A stretch of DNA of 5,178 bases from Bdellovibrionales bacterium RBG_16_40_8 (GCA_001769925.1 MEPT01000021.1:997-6174), one strand, 5' to 3'; counted from the first letter of the stretch, positions 1 to 4,159 are shown. Translations and numbers: made by a program. Notes: generated by a model not told the origin, from the letters alone.

Positions 1-147
1 GAGCACCGCCTAAAGTCCCTCTATGAGGAATATGAAAATGGCAAAATAAGTCTGGAGTTTTTTGCCAGAGAAATAGGTTTGGGCGTGCGGGAACTTTATA
101 ATGAGTTAGAAAAAAGGGATATGCCGACGTCAAATATTCAAAGATAA
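1..147 (+). CDS. UPF0175-like antitoxin, C-terminal part (5' end outside window)
   Basis: The frame is open from the first base and ends in TAA at 145-147, giving 48 residues. The readable part has the pattern of the C-terminal half of UPF0175-type antitoxins: an acidic helix, then NGKISLEFFAREIGL (residues 13-27), then a helix ending LYNELEKRDM. In the family this is a small helix-turn-helix-like segment of the type YxxGKISLxxAAxLxGLSxxEFxxLLxxxxI. UPF0175 proteins usually precede and neutralise a DUF3368 PIN ribonuclease. Here no toxin frame follows; the gene runs straight into the octamer repeat field, so it looks like an orphan. The same architecture recurs in the intact UPF0175 gene near the end of the window. 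The family call is by residue pattern only, and a short tail limits confidence. It could also be another HTH-type antitoxin. Confidence 0.6.
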   Translation, partial: EHRLKSLYEEYENGKISLEFFAREIGLGVRELYNELEKRDMPTSNIQR

Positions 148-471
148 TATCCGAGAAATTTCGATTTTACTTATGCATGACTGCATGACAGCATGAAACA
201 TCATGCATCCATGCAACAATGCGTCCATGTAGAGACTTCCATAACTGAATTTTTGGCAATGCGTTATTGCACGACTACATGACGTAGCCCCATGCAACCA
301 TGCATTTCATGCATGACTGCATGACTGCATGATTGCATGAGCCCTCTAAACGCCGTTCATACATCCATGCATCCATGCAAATAAACCCATGCGACGAAAT
401 GACTGCACGATTGCATGACTGCAAGACTTGACACACCCCCATGCATCCATGCATCCATGCAAAATAAACCC
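148..471. repeat. Gene-free field of degenerate 8-nt repeats (TGCATGAC / ATGCATCC words)
   Basis: This 324-base gap between two gene fragments contains mostly octamer arrays. TGCATGAC-type units run in phase at 174-197 and again four times at 310-341. A related form occurs at 399-430 (ATGACTGC phase). ATGCATCC-type units run at 203-229, 292-307 and 444-460. The two word types are imperfect complements: TGCATG-n2-TGCATG can pair with CATGCA-n2-CATGCA at 12 of 14 positions, so arrays at 174-197 and 203-217 could fold into a hairpin. A near-perfect direct repeat lies at 362-393 and 444-476, differing by one extra A. There are no unique spacers of regular length, so this is not a CRISPR array. 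Only the short stretches 148-170 and 230-290 look non-repetitive. I see no convincing promoter or terminator. Confidence 0.8.
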
Positions 472-476
472 ATGCG
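444..476 (+). repeat. Second copy of a 32/33-nt direct repeat, carrying a start codon
   Basis: Positions 444-476 match 362-393 except for one inserted A in the A-run at 461-464. Both copies consist of two ATGCATCC words, an A-rich linker, and ACCCATGCG. In this copy the ATG at 472-474 is the start of the lipoprotein fragment. In the first copy the equivalent ATG (389-391) opens only a nine-codon frame. The repeat therefore duplicates the leader and start codon, and only one copy is attached to a coding sequence. Confidence 0.8.
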
Positions 477-693
477 CTACCTTTTCCTTACAACCTTATC
501 CATAGCCATTGCCTGCTCCAAGCACCCGACCGCCCCCGACACCTTCTCCCTCTCCGGCGCGGCGACCCTGGAAGGCAAGACCGACCACAGCGGCATAACC
601 GTGGCCTTGTACGACCTGGCGGAGCTGGACACGGCCGTGGTGCGGATGCAAAAGGAATTCCCCTTTGTGGGTGTGCCGATCTCGCAATCGTGA
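472..693 (+). pseudogene. Lipoprotein N-terminal fragment (carboxypeptidase-regulatory-like start), truncated
   Basis: Seventy-three codons from ATG 472 to TGA 691. The N-terminus is a lipoprotein signal: MRYLFLTTLSIAIAC, with a short basic start, a hydrophobic core and a cysteine at residue 15 where signal peptidase II would cut. The -3 position is Ala, so the lipobox is not ideal. The mature part (residues 24-73) reads like the first strands of a beta-sandwich regulatory domain: SGAATLEGKTDHSGITVALYD, then DTAVV and VGVPISQ. Proteins of this kind normally run for hundreds of residues, so this is a 5' fragment. The frame stops three bases past ISQS, exactly where the DNA changes from GC-rich to AT-rich, which suggests a recombination junction near 690. 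An upstream in-frame ATG at 415 was rejected because it lies in octamer repeat and would spoil the signal peptide. There is no clear Shine-Dalgarno sequence. An expressed short lipoprotein cannot be excluded. Confidence 0.6.
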
Positions 694-773
694 ACAAAAA
701 GTGAGCATCAAATGTTAATACGGTAAAGTTAATTTCTAAATAAAAAATATGAAAATAAACGAGAGAAATTTAA

Positions 774-1007
774 ATGCCTGCTGATATTCACCTGGAATTA
801 AAACTTCCGGAAACAAAGTTAATAGATGCCTTTCGAAAGTTGCCAAAAGAGCAGCGTGAAGAACTGCTAAGAAAATTGCAGTCTATTGGAGAAAAAAAAT
901 TGCATATTGTGCCATCAACCAGATTGAATGCTATGACAGGAGTAGTGTCATTGGGAGGTGACGCGCTTGAGGACACTGAGGCGCTCTATAATGAAGACGG
1001 CAATTGA
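774..1007 (+). CDS. Antitoxin-like protein preceding a PIN toxin
   Basis: A 77-residue, charged, mostly helical protein. Residues 13-36 form an amphipathic helix rich in Lys, Arg and Glu (LPKEQREELLRKLQ). The C-terminal tail (residues 54-72) carries MTGVVSLGGDALEDTEALY. This tail recurs in small proteins encoded just before PIN-domain toxins, where it probably wraps the toxin, as VapB tails do. That role is inferred from family resemblance and position. The gene overlaps the PIN frame by 17 nt, the usual translational coupling in such pairs. A weak purine-rich site (GAGAGAA, about 10 nt upstream) precedes ATG 774. The upstream 80 bases are AT-rich and may hold a promoter, but I cannot point to convincing boxes. 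The toxin partner is broken, so this antitoxin may now be unopposed. I see no ribbon-helix-helix or AbrB DNA-binding domain. Confidence 0.65.
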   Translation: MPADIHLELKLPETKLIDAFRKLPKEQREELLRKLQSIGEKKLHIVPSTRLNAMTGVVSLGGDALEDTEALYNEDGN

Positions 1008-1152
1008 CACAAATGTGCTTGTAGGGTTGCTGGACGAGAAGGATAAATGGCATAGCAAAGCGGTGGCTATACGTGATGCCTTGAACGAGGCAGGAGCTTT
1101 GATTTATATAAAGAGAACGACGAGTTATTATCTATTTTTACATCGGCATTGA
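991..1152 (+). pseudogene. PIN-domain toxin (VapC-like), N-terminal remnant
   Basis: From ATG 991 the frame begins MKTAIDTNVLVGLLD, the hallmark first strand of PIN-domain ribonucleases, with the first catalytic acid at Asp6 and the T-N pair behind it. The similarity continues to about residue 40 (AGALIYI, near 1110). It then changes to an unrelated tail (KRTTSYYLFLHRH) and stops at 1150-1152. PIN toxins are about 130-150 residues and need three or four acidic residues, so this 53-residue product lacks most of the active site and should not be a nuclease. A good ribosome site (TGAGG at 977-981) lies 9 nt before the start, inside the antitoxin gene. The break near 1110 coincides with a different readable frame that looks like the end of another gene, so the loss is by fusion or deletion, not a simple frameshift. 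Confidence 0.75.
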
Positions 1153-1181
1153 ATACATGCAGGAAAAAGTACTCAAGCTGA
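1110..1181 (+). pseudogene. Possible 3' tail of a four-helix-bundle protein gene
   Basis: In the frame starting at 1110, immediately where PIN similarity ends, 23 codons read KENDELLSIFTSALNTCRKK plus three residues and end in TGA at 1179-1181. The pattern ELLxIFTSxLxTxRKK resembles the last helix of the small four-helix-bundle family (related to 23S rRNA intervening-sequence proteins), which typically ends ELIxIxxxSIKTxKKN. The match is short and made by eye. If correct, the junction at about 1110 joins the head of a PIN toxin to the tail of an unrelated gene. The GAGT/ACTC repeat field begins directly after the stop. Confidence 0.35.
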
Positions 1182-1186
1182 GCCCC

Positions 1187-1309
1187 AACTCAAGCCACTC
1201 TTAACTCCTAACTCAAGCCACTTCTTTTGAGTACTTCGAGTGCCTGGAGTAGTTAGAGTGCTTGGAGTGAGTAACCAACTCAAGCCACTCCTAACCCTTA
1301 ACTCAATTC
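1187..1309. repeat. GAGT/ACTC repeat unit, copy 1 (9-nt GAGT arm flanked by ACTC arms)
   Basis: An ACTC arm lies at 1187-1222, where ACTC recurs every 9 or 7 nt with the words ACTCAAGCC and ACTCNTA. A GAGT arm follows at 1229-1264 with four exact 9-nt units, each starting GAGT (the first two are GAGTACTTC and GAGTGCCTG). A second ACTC arm lies at 1277-1309. The GAGT word GAGTGCYTG is an imperfect reverse complement of ACTCAAGCCACTC, so the arms can fold on each other. Related units occur at 2952-3027, 3722-3802 and 3812-3895, and a lone ACTC arm at 2016-2080. The rest of the gap (1310-1430) is plain AT-rich DNA. Confidence 0.85.
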
Positions 1310-1381
1310 AATCTTACATTTGCCAGGATCCATTATTCCAATAGGCCATCATTAAGAAAGATGAAAAACAGAACTTTTGTT

Positions 1382-1402
1382 ATTAATGCAAATGCATGTA
1401 AT
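1382..1402. promoter_or_regulatory. Imperfect palindrome, candidate operator of the DUF433/DUF5615 pair
   Basis: The outer half-sites ATTA and TAAT and the inner half-sites TGCA and TGCA are arranged symmetrically around AA, with one extra base on the right side. It ends 28 nt before the DUF433 start. Autoregulation by the antitoxin at a palindrome is common in type II TA operons. That this site is the operator is inferred from position and symmetry only. Confidence 0.25.
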
Positions 1403-1430
1403 CGAAAAACTTTAAAAGCTGAGAACTATT

Positions 1431-1646
1431 ATGGCAATCGTAGTAAATGATAAAATAATGCATGGTGAACCCATTATTAAAGGTACAAGAGTACCAGTCA
1501 AAATAGTCCTTGGATCTCTTGCGGGCGGTATGACTTATGACGAGGTTATTGAGGAATACGAGGTAACATTCCAGGATATATTGGCTTGTTTGGAATTTGC
1601 GGCTAAACAGATTGCCGAAGAAGAAATTCACATTCTCTCTGAATAA
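1431..1646 (+). CDS. DUF433 family antitoxin
   Basis: A 71-residue protein matching DUF433 over its whole length. Residues 11-23 are HGEPIIKGTRVPV, the family signature (GxPxIKGTRxPV). LAGGMTYDEVIEEY (30-43) is the second conserved helix, and the last third is the helix where other members have ALxYAA. DUF433 proteins are small helix-turn-helix proteins that usually sit directly upstream of a DUF5615 PIN-like protein and are annotated as its antitoxin. That arrangement is seen here, with a 1-nt TAATG overlap with the toxin start. The start has only a weak GAGA-type ribosome site. An imperfect palindrome lies just upstream. The length is normal and nothing appears missing, so I take it as intact and probably DNA-binding. 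Confidence 0.9.
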   Translation: MAIVVNDKIMHGEPIIKGTRVPVKIVLGSLAGGMTYDEVIEEYEVTFQDILACLEFAAKQIAEEEIHILSE

Positions 1647-2008
1647 TGGCCAAATTTTTAATAGATGCTTGTCTGCCAAAATCTTCAAAAGATGTATTCA
1701 AAAATTTAGGCATAGATGCTATTGATGTTCGTGAGGTATCTTTAGGTGCTGCCGAAGATCAGGTGATATTTGAATATGCGCAGAATACGAAAAGAATCAT
1801 CGTTACAAAAGATAAAGGTTTTGGTAACATCATTGACTATCCGAGAGGTTCTCATAACGGAATAATTTTGCTCCGCTTATCCTCTACAATGACGGCCAGC
1901 CAAATTAACCAGGTCATTGAGAAATTTTTAAAATCTGTTGATATGAGCAGATTAGAAAATAGCTTGACAATTGTAGATATTAATAAATTCAGGATCAGGA
2001 CTGAGTGA
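1646..2008 (+). CDS. DUF5615 PIN-like toxin
   Basis: A 120-residue protein of the DUF5615 (Mut7-C/PIN-like) family, which is predicted to be an RNase toxin. Visible landmarks are FLIDACLP (residues 4-11, catalytic Asp7), the acidic pair Glu37-Asp38 in AAEDQVI, TKDKGFGN (54-61, Asp56), and NGIILLRLS after a short loop. The sub-type with DKGFG where others have DKDFG is common, so I do not read Gly58 as a lesion. The ATG shares its A with the DUF433 stop codon, so translation is likely coupled. Length is normal for the family. The stop codon lies inside a 7-bp hairpin that opens the next repeat region. Toxicity is inferred from family and partner; nothing here proves activity. Confidence 0.88.
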   Translation: MAKFLIDACLPKSSKDVFKNLGIDAIDVREVSLGAAEDQVIFEYAQNTKRIIVTKDKGFGNIIDYPRGSHNGIILLRLSSTMTASQINQVIEKFLKSVDMSRLENSLTIVDINKFRIRTE

Positions 2009-2020
2009 TGGCCTCACTCA
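2002..2020 (+). other. Perfect 7-bp hairpin over the DUF5615 stop codon
   Basis: TGAGTGA (2002-2008) and TCACTCA (2014-2020) are perfect complements around a 5-nt loop. The left arm contains the stop codon (2006-2008), and the right arm enters the ACTC repeat. No U-run follows, so it is not a standard intrinsic terminator. It may protect the mRNA end, or it may simply be a GAGT word facing an ACTC word. Confidence 0.5.
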
Positions 2021-2114
2021 AGCCACTCCTAACTCTTAACTCAAGCCAGCTACTCCTAACTCTTAACTCGCGTAACTCAATTGCCGTTTCAAATTTCACG
2101 TTTGACATTTAGCT
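2016..2114. repeat. ACTC arm without GAGT arm, followed by a short heptamer array
   Basis: At 2016-2080 ACTC recurs with spacings of mostly 7 and 9 nt, ending in AACTCAA. From 2087 four in-phase heptamers of T-rich type follow (TTTCAAA, TTTCACG, TTTGACA, TTTAGCT) to 2114. The stretch 2074-2110 is nearly repeated at 2851-2880, where exactly one heptamer is missing. Bases 2115-2150 lead into the next operon; TAATAT at 2131-2136 could be a -10 box, but no good -35 stands at the right distance. Confidence 0.75.
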
Positions 2115-2150
2115 GATGAATAAGCTTTCATAATATCGAGTGGGTTGTAA

Positions 2151-2477
2151 TTGTTTATATTCGACTATGACAAAATAACAAGCTGTGCAAAAGAAGATAA
2201 AATCGCCTTTAAAAAGCATGCATTAAATCGAATGCAAGAGCGAAAAATACTTGCCGATGACGTTCGTGATATTATCTTGAATGGTGAAATAATTGAAGAA
2301 TATCAGGATGATTGGCCATTGCCAAGTTGTTTAGTTTTAGGCAACGATAAGAAGCAAAGAGCGCTGCACACGGTAATAGCTGTTGCTGACAATTATGAGA
2401 TGTTGTGGATTATTACTGTTTATGAACCCACATCATTCGAATGGGAAAAAGGTTTCAAAGTGAGGAAAAGAAAATGA
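2151..2477 (+). CDS. DUF4258 family toxin
   Basis: A 108-residue protein of the DUF4258 family, small RelE-fold-like proteins regarded as toxins of TA pairs with YgiT-type antitoxins. The landmarks are KHALNRMQERKI (residues 22-33, with His23, Arg27 and Arg31), DDVRDIILNGEIIEEY (36-51), WPLPSCLVLG (55-64), LHTVIAV (72-78, His73) and WIITVYEP (86-93). His and Arg at these positions are the likely RNA-acting residues by family analogy. The frame starts with TTG at 2151; there is no in-frame ATG before residue 28, which would cut off the conserved first motif, so TTG is preferred. A weak GAGTGGG site precedes it. The gene overlaps the zinc-finger gene by 4 nt (ATGA), with the toxin first, the usual order for this pair. 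Confidence 0.85.
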   Translation: MFIFDYDKITSCAKEDKIAFKKHALNRMQERKILADDVRDIILNGEIIEEYQDDWPLPSCLVLGNDKKQRALHTVIAVADNYEMLWIITVYEPTSFEWEKGFKVRKRK

Positions 2478-2704
2478 AATGTCCGCTATGCAAAGGGGAA
2501 ATGTCAGACGGGCAAACAAATCTTTCTTATGAGATTAATAAAGATCGATTTCTGGTGATTAAAAATGTTCCGGCCCTTGTATGCGACCAATGTGGTGAGC
2601 CTTTTATTGATATTAAAATCACACGAAAAGTAGAAAAAATAATTAGTGAAGCTGAAAAAGATGGCATTCTAATTGGCATTGTTAAGTTTAAAGAAGCCGC
2701 TTGA
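2474..2704 (+). CDS. YgiT/MqsA-type zinc-finger antitoxin
   Basis: A 76-residue protein with two CxxC pairs, CPLC (Cys3, Cys6) and CDQC (Cys37, Cys40), that form one zinc site. This is the N-terminal zinc domain of MqsA, widely annotated as YgiT-type zinc finger protein. GEPFIDIKITRKVEKII follows, as expected in the family. Full MqsA is about 130 residues with a C-terminal DNA-binding HTH domain, which is absent here as in most partners of DUF4258 toxins. It probably binds the DUF4258 protein; autorepression is therefore doubtful. ATG 2474 was chosen over an upstream in-frame start at 2441 because the cysteine motif sits right at the start, GAGG (2462-2465) lies 8 nt before it, and the 4-nt ATGA overlap with the toxin is typical. 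Confidence 0.88.
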   Translation: MKCPLCKGEMSDGQTNLSYEINKDRFLVIKNVPALVCDQCGEPFIDIKITRKVEKIISEAEKDGILIGIVKFKEAA

Positions 2705-2836
2705 ATCTGATGTTAAGAAATAAGTACCTTAAAGAATGCCCGGAAGCAGTTAGAGTACTCATAATTCTTAACTCAATTTCAGTTCGACATTTGACGTTCG
2801 AATATTCGAGTCCATAGTCTCCGGTTTTCGTTCACA
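2705..2836. other. Spacer with worn GAGT/ACTC words and a 12-nt perfect palindrome
   Basis: This is the first third of a 397-base gap without genes (2705-3101). A degenerate GAGT arm ends in the palindrome GAGTACTC (2753-2760), and TTAACTCAA follows at 2768. A perfect 12-nt palindrome, TCGAATATTCGA, lies at 2798-2809. No open frame with coding character and no intrinsic terminator are visible. Confidence 0.5.
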
Positions 2837-2947
2837 TCTGACGTTTCACTAACTCAATTTCCGTTTCACGTTTGACATTTGACCTCTGACTTCTGATCTC
2901 TGACATCTGACTTTGCCGATCTCCCGTCTCCGGACTCCGGTCTCGGC
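2837..2947. repeat. Degenerate 7-nt array, copy 1
   Basis: From 2864 to 2947 the sequence reads as twelve consecutive heptamers without a phase break. They begin with TTTCACG and TTTGACA, pass through TCTGACT and TCTGATC, and end with TCTCCGG and ACTCCGG. The rough consensus is T-Y-T-S-M-C-N, with letters drifting from AT-rich to GC-rich along the array. Three further units (2837-2857) precede it with one 6-nt slip. An 18-nt core at 2887-2904 recurs exactly at 5120-5137, and 2923-2944 recurs at 3694-3715 with one mismatch. Cyanobacterial STRR repeats are a known precedent for heptamer arrays, but the words differ. Confidence 0.8.
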
Positions 2948-2951
2948 GCTT

Positions 2952-3027
2952 GAGTACTTCGAGTGACTGGAGTAATTAGAGTGCCTTGAGTTGACAACCC
3001 ACTCCTAACTCTTAACTCAAGCCACTC
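2952..3027. repeat. GAGT/ACTC repeat unit, copy 2
   Basis: Four exact 9-nt GAGT units run from 2952 to 2987, starting with the shared GAGTACTTCGAGTG. An ACTC arm ends at 3027. GAGTGCCTTGAGTT (2979-2992) pairs with AACTCAAGCCACTC (3014-3027) at 13 of 14 positions around a 21-nt loop, so the unit can form a long imperfect hairpin. The rest of the gap (3028-3101) is non-repetitive leader for the next pair. Confidence 0.85.
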
Positions 3028-3101
3028 AGACGGTTTATTAGGGCGGTGAAATTCTTTTCTTTGAACAATAGTTTTATTTGATGCAGTCTATTGAGGCTTG
3101 A

Positions 3102-3416
3102 ATGCAAGAGATTGACTATATTTTCTTTTTAACCTCTGAAATGACAGATAGATTGCGCGTGCAAGCAAATAAAGAAAAGGGAGTAATTATAGAATTCGTT
3201 GTTCAATATGAAGCTTTAATTTCAGGACAATGGTATCCTGTCATAAGATATGATACAGCACATGGATTTGCGCATAAAGATATAATGACAAAAAAAGGCA
3301 GAATTGTTAAGCAGCCGTTACATTTTGAAACGTACAATCTTGCTTTTACCTATGCCAGTATGGATTTGAAAACAAATTGGCAGAGATATCGGAGCGATTT
3401 TGAAAAGGAAACGTAA
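3102..3416 (+). CDS. DUF7718-like protein, probable toxin of a TA pair
   Basis: A 104-residue soluble alpha/beta protein. Its most distinctive segment is WYPVIRYDTAHGFAHKD (residues 44-60), with Arg49, Asp51, His54, His58 and Asp60. It is preceded by a strand VVQYEALISG and followed by a helical end with NWQRYRSDFEKE. I associate the RYDxAHGFAHxD signature with the family named DUF7718. It also recalls the YDN-H-H motif of TumE (DUF6516) toxins, a clustering of polar residues that could serve RNA cleavage; that comparison is inference. ATG 3102 has GAGG at 3093-3096, 5 nt upstream, and an earlier ATG (3081) meets a stop at once. The gene directly abuts the next one with no gap, and lies between repeat units like the certain TA pairs around it. 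No signal peptide or membrane segment is seen. Confidence 0.6.
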   Translation: MQEIDYIFFLTSEMTDRLRVQANKEKGVIIEFVVQYEALISGQWYPVIRYDTAHGFAHKDIMTKKGRIVKQPLHFETYNLAFTYASMDLKTNWQRYRSDFEKET

Positions 3417-3674
3417 ATGACTAAAGACGAAATTGTTAAAAAGAATTTAGATCTGCATACTGAATGGATGAAATATGCCTTTGAAAATCCGGATGTAATC
3501 GATAGAATCCCTAAAGGTGCAGTTCTTGTATTGCTTCCCGAAGATGATAAAGATTTATATGATGAAAATATCAAAGTGTTAAATGAGAATCGAAAAAAAG
3601 GAAATCCTGTTTTTGTCGTGACATTGAAAACACCAAAACCTCAGATTACAAAAATCGAAGTAATTGCTGCCTGA
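3417..3674 (+). CDS. DUF5647-like protein, probable antitoxin partner
   Basis: An 85-residue protein matching my recollection of DUF5647: KKNLDLHTEWMKYAFENPDVID (residues 8-29, one helix), then IPKGAVLVLLPEDD (31-44, a strand and acidic turn), then DENIKVLNENRKKGNPVFVVTLKTP. Members are small and of unknown biochemical role. The start codon follows the stop of the preceding gene directly (TAAATG), with AAGGAA at 3404-3409 as ribosome site, so the two are surely co-translated. Given the TA pairs on both sides, I infer an antitoxin for the DUF7718-like protein. No DNA-binding motif is apparent, so any regulation would need another factor or the complex. The order toxin then antitoxin is the same as in the DUF4258/YgiT pair. 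Confidence 0.6.
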   Translation: MTKDEIVKKNLDLHTEWMKYAFENPDVIDRIPKGAVLVLLPEDDKDLYDENIKVLNENRKKGNPVFVVTLKTPKPQITKIEVIAA

Positions 3675-3693
3675 GGATAGTCTTTCCGACCTG

Positions 3694-3895
3694 CCCGTCT
3701 ACGGACTCCGGTCTCCCTTTTGAGTAGTACCTGCAGTAATTAAAGAGCGACTGGAGTGATCGGCCAACTCAAGCCACTCCTGACTCTTAACTCAAGCCAC
3801 TCTCTCTTGGAGAGTACTTCGAGTGCCTGGAGTATTTGAGTGCCTTGAGTTAACAGCCCACTCAAGCCACTCCTAACTCTTAACTCAAGCCACTC
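3694..3895. repeat. GAGT/ACTC repeat units, copies 3 and 4, preceded by heptamer words
   Basis: 3694-3715 repeats the GC-rich heptamer stretch at 2923-2944 with one mismatch. A worn GAGT arm begins at 3722, with an ACTC arm at 3766-3802. A clean GAGT arm begins at 3812 (GAGTACTTCGAGTG again; its third unit is 8 instead of 9 nt), followed by an ACTC arm to 3895. GAGTGCCTTGAGTTAA (3838-3853) pairs with TTAACTCAAGCCACTC (3880-3895) at 15 of 16 positions around a 26-nt loop, the strongest hairpin of the family here. This is most of a 398-base gap (3675-4072) without an intact gene. The open frame on the - strand across 3740-3940 consists of repeat and is not credible. Confidence 0.85.
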
Positions 3896-3899
3896 AAAC

Positions 3900-4007
3900 A
3901 TCGCCCTGGTGAATGAGCTGAAAATGCTCTTTGACCGCATGCTACAAATGTCGAAAAATTATCCCCGGCTCATTTATCAACTGATTATCCAGAAACAATT
4001 CATTTGA
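3900..4007 (+). pseudogene. Unidentified C-terminal coding remnant
   Basis: After the last ACTC word the + strand frame ending in TGA 4005-4007 reads IALVNELKMLFDRMLQMSKN followed by YPRLIYQLIIQ. That is a plausible amphipathic helix and a hydrophobic end, quite unlike the repeat translation before it. Upstream the same frame stays open only by running through repeat, so no native start is visible. I do not recognise the family. It may be the tail of a gene cut by the repeat junction at about 3896, or chance. Confidence 0.25.
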
Positions 4008-4072
4008 TTTTTCTGTTTCATCTCTGTCCATTTGAAAAAAAATATTTAAGAATTTTGTAAGGATAACCAAAA

Positions 4073-4159
4073 ATGAGAAATCTATTTTGGGGTACTACTT
4101 TATTAAAAGCCTATAAGCGGACTGTAAAAAAACGCCCAACACAGAAAAAAGAAAGATGA
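4073..4159 (+). pseudogene. RelE/ParE-type toxin, first 28 codons only
   Basis: ATG 4073 has a good ribosome site (AAGGA, 4059-4063, 9 nt away). The product begins MRNLFWGTTLLKAYKRTVKKRP, close to the start of small RelE/ParE superfamily toxins (pattern MRxLVWxxxFxxAYKRxVKKxP). It then reads TQKKER and stops at 4157-4159. Family members are about 85-100 residues, so the catalytic C-terminal part is gone. The next frame does not continue the family pattern, so this looks like a truncation and not a single frameshift. No antitoxin for it is visible. The stop overlaps an ATG (ATGA). Confidence 0.5.

Noticed and set aside
174..460. CRISPR array
   Set aside because: The repeated words are only 8 nt, run head to tail and are not separated by unique spacers of constant length. 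No cas gene is present.
415..471. Longer N-terminus for the lipoprotein fragment, starting at ATG 415
   Set aside because: The extra 19 residues are translated octamer repeat and would bury the signal peptide; ATG 472 gives a proper lipoprotein signal.
1383..1688. Minus-strand 101-codon open frame across DUF433
   Set aside because: It lies opposite a clear DUF433 gene and the start of DUF5615, and its translation has no recognisable pattern.
2441..2473. Upstream ATG as start of the zinc-finger gene
   Set aside because: It would add residues before the CxxC motif that the family lacks; ATG 2474 has a well-placed GAGG and an ATGA overlap.
2798..2809. Insertion-site or operator at the 12-nt palindrome TCGAATATTCGA
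   Set aside because: It is a perfect palindrome but stands alone; there is no second copy, flanking duplication or nearby gene start to give it a role.
1187..3895. Canonical integron attC sites in the GAGT/ACTC units
   Set aside because: The units are imperfect hairpins between same-strand cassettes, but I found no RYYYAAC and GTTRRRY core pair at their ends, and no integrase gene is in the window.
3740..3940. Minus-strand 66-codon open frame
   Set aside because: It is repeat DNA read in the reverse direction and yields the same short phrase several times; there is no start context or protein character.
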